A DNA stretch of 64,000 bases, taken from the NCBI GenBank assembly GCA_000466585.1, contig KE993494.1, positions 1 through 64,000 of the forward strand, read 5' to 3'. Source of the stretch: Clostridiales bacterium oral taxon 876 str. F0540. Lineage in GTDB: Bacteria > Bacillota > Clostridia > Clostridiales > Clostridiaceae. A program made the position numbers and the translations under genes. Positions 60,391 to 64,000 of this stretch are shown piece by piece. The notes beneath the pieces are model-generated. The model saw only the letters and a program-made list of their open reading frames with translations, did not search any database and had not been told where the DNA came from. The stretch's first letter is position 1, and every line of letters starts with the position of its first letter.

Positions 60391-61377
60391 TCACATTACT
60401 TTCACGCTTTGAAGTATTTCCGTTATTAGTCCGTCAGTGGTTATACCATCAGATATAGCATCAAAGTTTAAAAATATTCTATGTCTCAGTGCTGGGTATG
60501 CAACATATTTTATATCTTCAAAAGATACATTAAATCTGCCTTCCATAATAGCCCTTATTTTAGCGGCACTTATCATAGCCTGAGCTGCTCTTGGACTTGC
60601 TCCATAGCTTACATATTTTTTTGAAACCTCTGGCGCATGTTCATTTTCCGGATGAGTAGCTAGAAGCACCTTCAAAGCATATTCTTGTACACCTTTTGAA
60701 ATTGGTACTTCCCTAAATATTTTTCTCATTTCAAGTATAGTTTCACCATCTATTATTTTATTTAGTTCAACCTCTTTGTTAGTTATGGTTACATCCATGA
60801 TAGCCTGAAGTTCACTTAAGTTTGGGAACTTAACATCTAATTTAAATAAAAATCTGTCGAGCTGTGCTTCCGGAAGAGGATAAGTTCCTTCCATTTCAAT
60901 AGGATTCTGTGTTGCCAGTACCATGAATGGCTCTGAAAGCTTATATGTGCTTTTACCAACAGTAACTGTTCTCTCCTGCATAGCTTCGAGAAGTGCAGAT
61001 TGAGTTTTAGGAGTTGCTCTGTTTATTTCATCTGCTAAAACCAAGTTAGCAAAAACAGGTCCCTTTTGAAATTCAAAATTATTATTTGAGTTGCTATCTT
61101 TAACAATAATATTTGTTCCCACTACATCTGCAGGCATTAAATCTGGAGTAAACTGTATTCTTGAAAAAGATAAATCCATAACCTTTGCAAGTGTCTTTAC
61201 CAGTTGAGTTTTACCAAGTCCGGGAGCACCCTCTAAAAGCACGTTGCCTCCTGTAAAGATAGCCAGCAGCACCTGTCTTATAATATCCTTTTGCCCTATA
61301 ATGGCCTTTCCAACTTCCTCCTCAATACTTTTTACTTTAAGAACTATATCTTCAATAATCTTTTCATCAATTTCCAT
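60391..61377 (-). CDS. MoxR-family AAA+ ATPase
   Basis: 328 residues. Walker A GAPGLGKT at 50-57, Walker B LVLADEIN at 112-119, sensor TQNPIEMEGTYPLPEAQLDR and YGASPRAAQAMISAAKIRA. It is thought to act as a chaperone for VWA or other metal-binding proteins. Followed by DUF58; preceded by the low-complexity membrane protein gene at 19-bp distance. Confidence 0.95.
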   Translation of the reverse strand: MEIDEKIIEDIVLKVKSIEEEVGKAIIGQKDIIRQVLLAIFTGGNVLLEGAPGLGKTQLVKTLAKVMDLSFSRIQFTPDLMPADVVGTNIIVKDSNSNNNFEFQKGPVFANLVLADEINRATPKTQSALLEAMQERTVTVGKSTYKLSEPFMVLATQNPIEMEGTYPLPEAQLDRFLFKLDVKFPNLSELQAIMDVTITNKEVELNKIIDGETILEMRKIFREVPISKGVQEYALKVLLATHPENEHAPEVSKKYVSYGASPRAAQAMISAAKIRAIMEGRFNVSFEDIKYVAYPALRHRIFLNFDAISDGITTDGLITEILQSVKVM

Positions 61378-61396
61378 GACTATACCCCTTTCATTT

Positions 61397-63004
61397 TTAT
61401 TGTTCCAGTGAAGTAAAATAGTTTTTAATAATATCTTTCATTGCTTCTGGTATTACATAAGAATTCATATTTTCATAAGCCTTCTCTTTATACTTTCCTA
61501 TAACTTTGCTTAAATCCTGTGGTTTATTATTATCTGCAGACGTTTTGCTGTCTGGAGGCGGAGGCAGATATACATCTTCTCCCTGTGAAGCATTGCCGCT
61601 TTCGGTTTTATTGAGTCCTGATGAGCCTTTATCACTGCCTCCGCTGTTTCCAGTTTTACCGGGGTTATTGCTGTTTCCACTATTTTGGTCTTCTTTACTA
61701 CTATCACCAGATTTATTATCATTATCATTCATTTTGTTTTCTGGACTCTCAGAATTGGTTCCCGGTTTTTGCCCTTGCTCATTACTCCCATTTGCTGATG
61801 TACTGCCTTCATTACTGCCATTTTTGCCCGGCTGACTACCTGATTGTGAAATATTTTCTGACTGACCGGACTGGTTTTGCTGCTGTTGATTTTCTGCGAC
61901 TTTATTTTCAGGCATAAAATTACTTTGAATATCTTTTAATTCGTTTTTAGCATACTTATTATCCATAGTCTTATTCAAGGAGTCCTTAAAACTGTTTAGA
62001 GAATTGGCTAAATCCTTAAACTTTTCCGGATTATTAGAAGCTAGCTTATCTGCCATATCATTAAGTGACTTTTTAAGTTCGCTGTCCTCTGTGCTTTTTG
62101 CAGTATCAGCAAAATCCTTCGCTATTTTTTTCTGTTCTTCATCATTAGCACCCTGTATATTTTGTGGAAGATTACTTATTTCCCGGGCAATCTCCTCTTT
62201 ATCTCCTCTTTCGATGGCATTTGCCAAATTATTTGTATAATTGTTTCTCGAAAGACCACTGGCTACATTATTCAAATCATTTTCCTTATATTTATTTTTA
62301 ATCTCATCAGTTTTCATTTGAAATTTAGTCAATGAGTTATCTATTTCTGAGAGGCTTTTAGCCTCTTTAATTTCTTTTTTTAATGAAGTTAGATTTTCTA
62401 TTAATTCTTTTCTATCTTCTTCTTTCAAAGTAGAATTTTTCTTTATATCCTTTTCTATCTTCTCTATACTTGCTATTTTTTCTTCTTGAGTTATATTAAA
62501 TTTATATTTTTGTTCAGCTTTATCTTTTGCTTTTGTTGGTATGAAATTTGTTGCAGTTATTATAAATACAAATGCAATGAATAATGCAATCTGTTTTTTA
62601 TTTATCTTAAATTTTATTTTACTTTTATAATCTAATTGCTTTAACTTGCTTAGAGTATCTTTTTTCTGCAGAGTCGCAAACATATCCTCTTTTCCTATAA
62701 GCTCCAAAGAGGTTACGGTTCTTTCTTTTAATCCTAGAGAATCTGCTGTCTTGGCTGCTTTATAATTTTTAGGTACTCTGGTTAACCCAATCAAAAGCGT
62801 AATAACAACACTAGCTGCTATAAGCTTTAAAACTATCAAGTATACTTTATATAGAGGAAAGAGCAGTGCTGAAATACTCACTGCTGCTCCACAAAGTAAA
62901 GCTCCTATTATTCCCCAAATAATATAATTAAAAATTATGCTAAGGTGAATTCTAAGCTTTATTTTCTTTATAAAAGCCATAATTTCTTTATCAACACTGC
63001 TCAT
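61397..63004 (-). CDS. DUF4175-like membrane protein with low-complexity tail
   Basis: 535 residues from ATG 63004 (GGAGGG upstream). Three membrane helices near the N-terminus (about 20-45, 50-75, 145-165), then a charged coiled-coil region (EEKIASIEKIEKDIKKNSTL) from 175 to about 330, and a Ser/Gly/Asn/Gln-rich segment from 360 to 480, ending in YENMNSYVIPEAMKDIIKNY. Similar proteins sit beside MoxR systems. The tail is probably outside and unstructured. Confidence 0.75.
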   Translation of the reverse strand: MSSVDKEIMAFIKKIKLRIHLSIIFNYIIWGIIGALLCGAAVSISALLFPLYKVYLIVLKLIAASVVITLLIGLTRVPKNYKAAKTADSLGLKERTVTSLELIGKEDMFATLQKKDTLSKLKQLDYKSKIKFKINKKQIALFIAFVFIITATNFIPTKAKDKAEQKYKFNITQEEKIASIEKIEKDIKKNSTLKEEDRKELIENLTSLKKEIKEAKSLSEIDNSLTKFQMKTDEIKNKYKENDLNNVASGLSRNNYTNNLANAIERGDKEEIAREISNLPQNIQGANDEEQKKIAKDFADTAKSTEDSELKKSLNDMADKLASNNPEKFKDLANSLNSFKDSLNKTMDNKYAKNELKDIQSNFMPENKVAENQQQQNQSGQSENISQSGSQPGKNGSNEGSTSANGSNEQGQKPGTNSESPENKMNDNDNKSGDSSKEDQNSGNSNNPGKTGNSGGSDKGSSGLNKTESGNASQGEDVYLPPPPDSKTSADNNKPQDLSKVIGKYKEKAYENMNSYVIPEAMKDIIKNYFTSLEQ

Positions 63005-63041
63005 TTTTCTACCCTCCATATGGAATTAGTTTCAATTTGCT

Positions 63042-63956
63042 TTATTCAATATCTTTATTTCTGATTTTTAACTTCTTTCTTATTGGGTTTACATTTAATG
63101 CACTGAGATAAAATAGTAAACAAGCCATACCAAAATTTACTATTGTACTTATAATCCAAGGCTTCATAGCGCTTTTACCAAAACCCGATAGCATACCGCC
63201 AATAATAGGAATACTTTGCGCTCCGCTTCCTCCGAACTGATCAATTAAAAGTGAAGCAAATCCAATTAGTGGATTGAAATACAAAAGCGGAAAGAAGGTT
63301 TGAACCGTTTGAGATACCGGCATACCTGGCTGCTGCACTTGAGTGACTTTACCATATACAAAAACCTGCATATATATGGCAGTTAATATTATAGTTCCAA
63401 ATAACAGAAATAAAACTACGGCATAGGTAACAACATTTGATGTTGTTGTTTTTTTAATTATTGTTGAGAAGAAAACTCCTAAACACCCCATAAGTATTGC
63501 AACAACTAGATAGAACAAAAATAGTTGAAGAAGGTTTGTTATTGATATTCCTCCAAATACAAAAACTGTAGCAAATATAGGGAAAGAAGCTATTATTAGA
63601 AGTATTACCTGACTTAAGCAGGAAAATAACTTTCCTAATATTATAGATCTTGGTCGAAGCTTAGTACATAATAATAAATCTAGTGTTTGCCTTTCTCTTT
63701 CCCCTGATATTGATCCCGAAGTAAGTGCCGGAGCAATAAAAATAATAAGCATGAACTGTATTGCTGCAAGGAAGCCATAAGTTATTGTTGCTGCTTGACG
63801 ATTAACTCCTGTAGCTGACATATCGCTCATTATCATCATTAGGATAAAGGTAGCTACAACTGTCATTACTAATAGATAGGCTCCTATCATTCCTGCAGCC
63901 TTCCAATTTCTCATTTTAACCTTTAGTTCTTTCGATAAAACCGGATTAAACCTCAT
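63042..63956 (-). CDS. ABC-2 type exporter permease
   Basis: 304 residues. Six membrane segments; FNPVLSKELKVKMRNWKAAG at the N-terminus, LTSGSISGERERQTLDLLLC between helices 2 and 3, and LTAIYMQVFV. Typical ABC-2 permease as found upstream of MoxR/DUF58 loci. The partner ATPase gene ends 3 bp upstream. Confidence 0.88.
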   Translation of the reverse strand: MRFNPVLSKELKVKMRNWKAAGMIGAYLLVMTVVATFILMMIMSDMSATGVNRQAATITYGFLAAIQFMLIIFIAPALTSGSISGERERQTLDLLLCTKLRPRSIILGKLFSCLSQVILLIIASFPIFATVFVFGGISITNLLQLFLFYLVVAILMGCLGVFFSTIIKKTTTSNVVTYAVVLFLLFGTIILTAIYMQVFVYGKVTQVQQPGMPVSQTVQTFFPLLYFNPLIGFASLLIDQFGGSGAQSIPIIGGMLSGFGKSAMKPWIISTIVNFGMACLLFYLSALNVNPIRKKLKIRNKDIE

Positions 63957-63958
63957 TT

Positions 63959-64000
63959 TTACGCCTCCTCTGCCTTTTCTGTAACTTTCATAAATATTTC
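63959..64000 (-). CDS. C-terminal end of an ABC transporter ATPase (partial)
   Basis: Only the last 13 codons are in the window: EIFMKVTEKAEEA and a stop. EIF-x-KVT is a common C-terminal end of ABC ATPases, and the permease follows directly, its GGAGG lying inside these codons. Confidence 0.7.
   Translation of the reverse strand, partial: EIFMKVTEKAEEA

Noticed and set aside
1..64000. CRISPR arrays, tRNA or rRNA genes, riboswitches
   Set aside because: No regularly spaced short repeats, cloverleaf sequences or known riboswitch cores were recognised by eye.

Overview
The window looks like the chromosome of a low-GC Clostridium-type Firmicute. It is AT-rich, nearly every gene has a strong GGAGG-type ribosome binding site, the FASII cluster uses FabK and a FabT-type MarR regulator, and the other proteins (VanW, DUF1287, VanY, DUF3781 and DUF3788 types) are clostridial in character. 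Almost all genes lie on the minus strand; only 35783-41609 is on the plus strand.

Region 1 (1-10 kb) is the unusual part: an integron-like gene-cassette array. Eight long imperfect palindromes (A-H, about 95-176 bp) separate single small accessory genes (GNAT acetyltransferases, VOC proteins, DUF3781, DUF3788, a methyltransferase, a PLC-like protein, an alpha/beta hydrolase and an orphan). Read on the minus strand, each site starts with an RYYYAAC-like core followed by AAAA and ends with AACGTT plus a variable core, as attC sites do. The first bases of each cassette are the reverse complement of the far end of the same cassette, the classic signature of site-specifically inserted circular cassettes. 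A degenerate ninth site (I) and an N-terminally truncated tyrosine recombinase (10005-10670) cap the array. In the core of site D sits an internally deleted IS110-family element. Its left end carries a recognisable bridge RNA, whose four guide segments match, in the expected order, the attC flank, the right target (short match), the right element end and the left element end.

Region 2 (10.9-24.5 kb) holds an Xaa-Pro aminopeptidase, a soluble chemotaxis-type transducer, and a complete acetyl-CoA carboxylase/FASII operon: a FabK-like protein, fabT-like marR, fabH, acpP, fabK, fabD, fabG, fabF, accB, fabZ, accC, accD, accA. It is read from a consensus promoter followed by three FabT-like operator palindromes.

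Region 3 (24.6-33.3 kb) has a secreted orphan protein, an MFS transporter and a sugar operon (GH65 phosphorylase, LacI regulator, ABC binding protein and two permeases) with paired LacI-type operators.

Region 4 (33.5-43.3 kb) has cinA, a DUF1287 protein, then a plus-strand cell-envelope group (VanY-like peptidase, NAGPA-domain protein, membrane protein, histidine kinase, lipoprotein, response regulator) whose first two genes share a 22-bp upstream box. An exported superoxide dismutase and an SDR follow.

Region 5 (43.3-64 kb) is a MoxR/DUF58/von Willebrand A plus ABC-2 exporter locus. An approximately 11-kb run of small accessory enzymes (methyltransferases, GNATs, Nudix, HD, 2H phosphoesterase, VOC, VanW and others) splits it in two. 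A covarying two-hairpin repeat with a Shine-Dalgarno sequence at its ends occurs three times (20.5 kb and 53.7-53.9 kb, twice).
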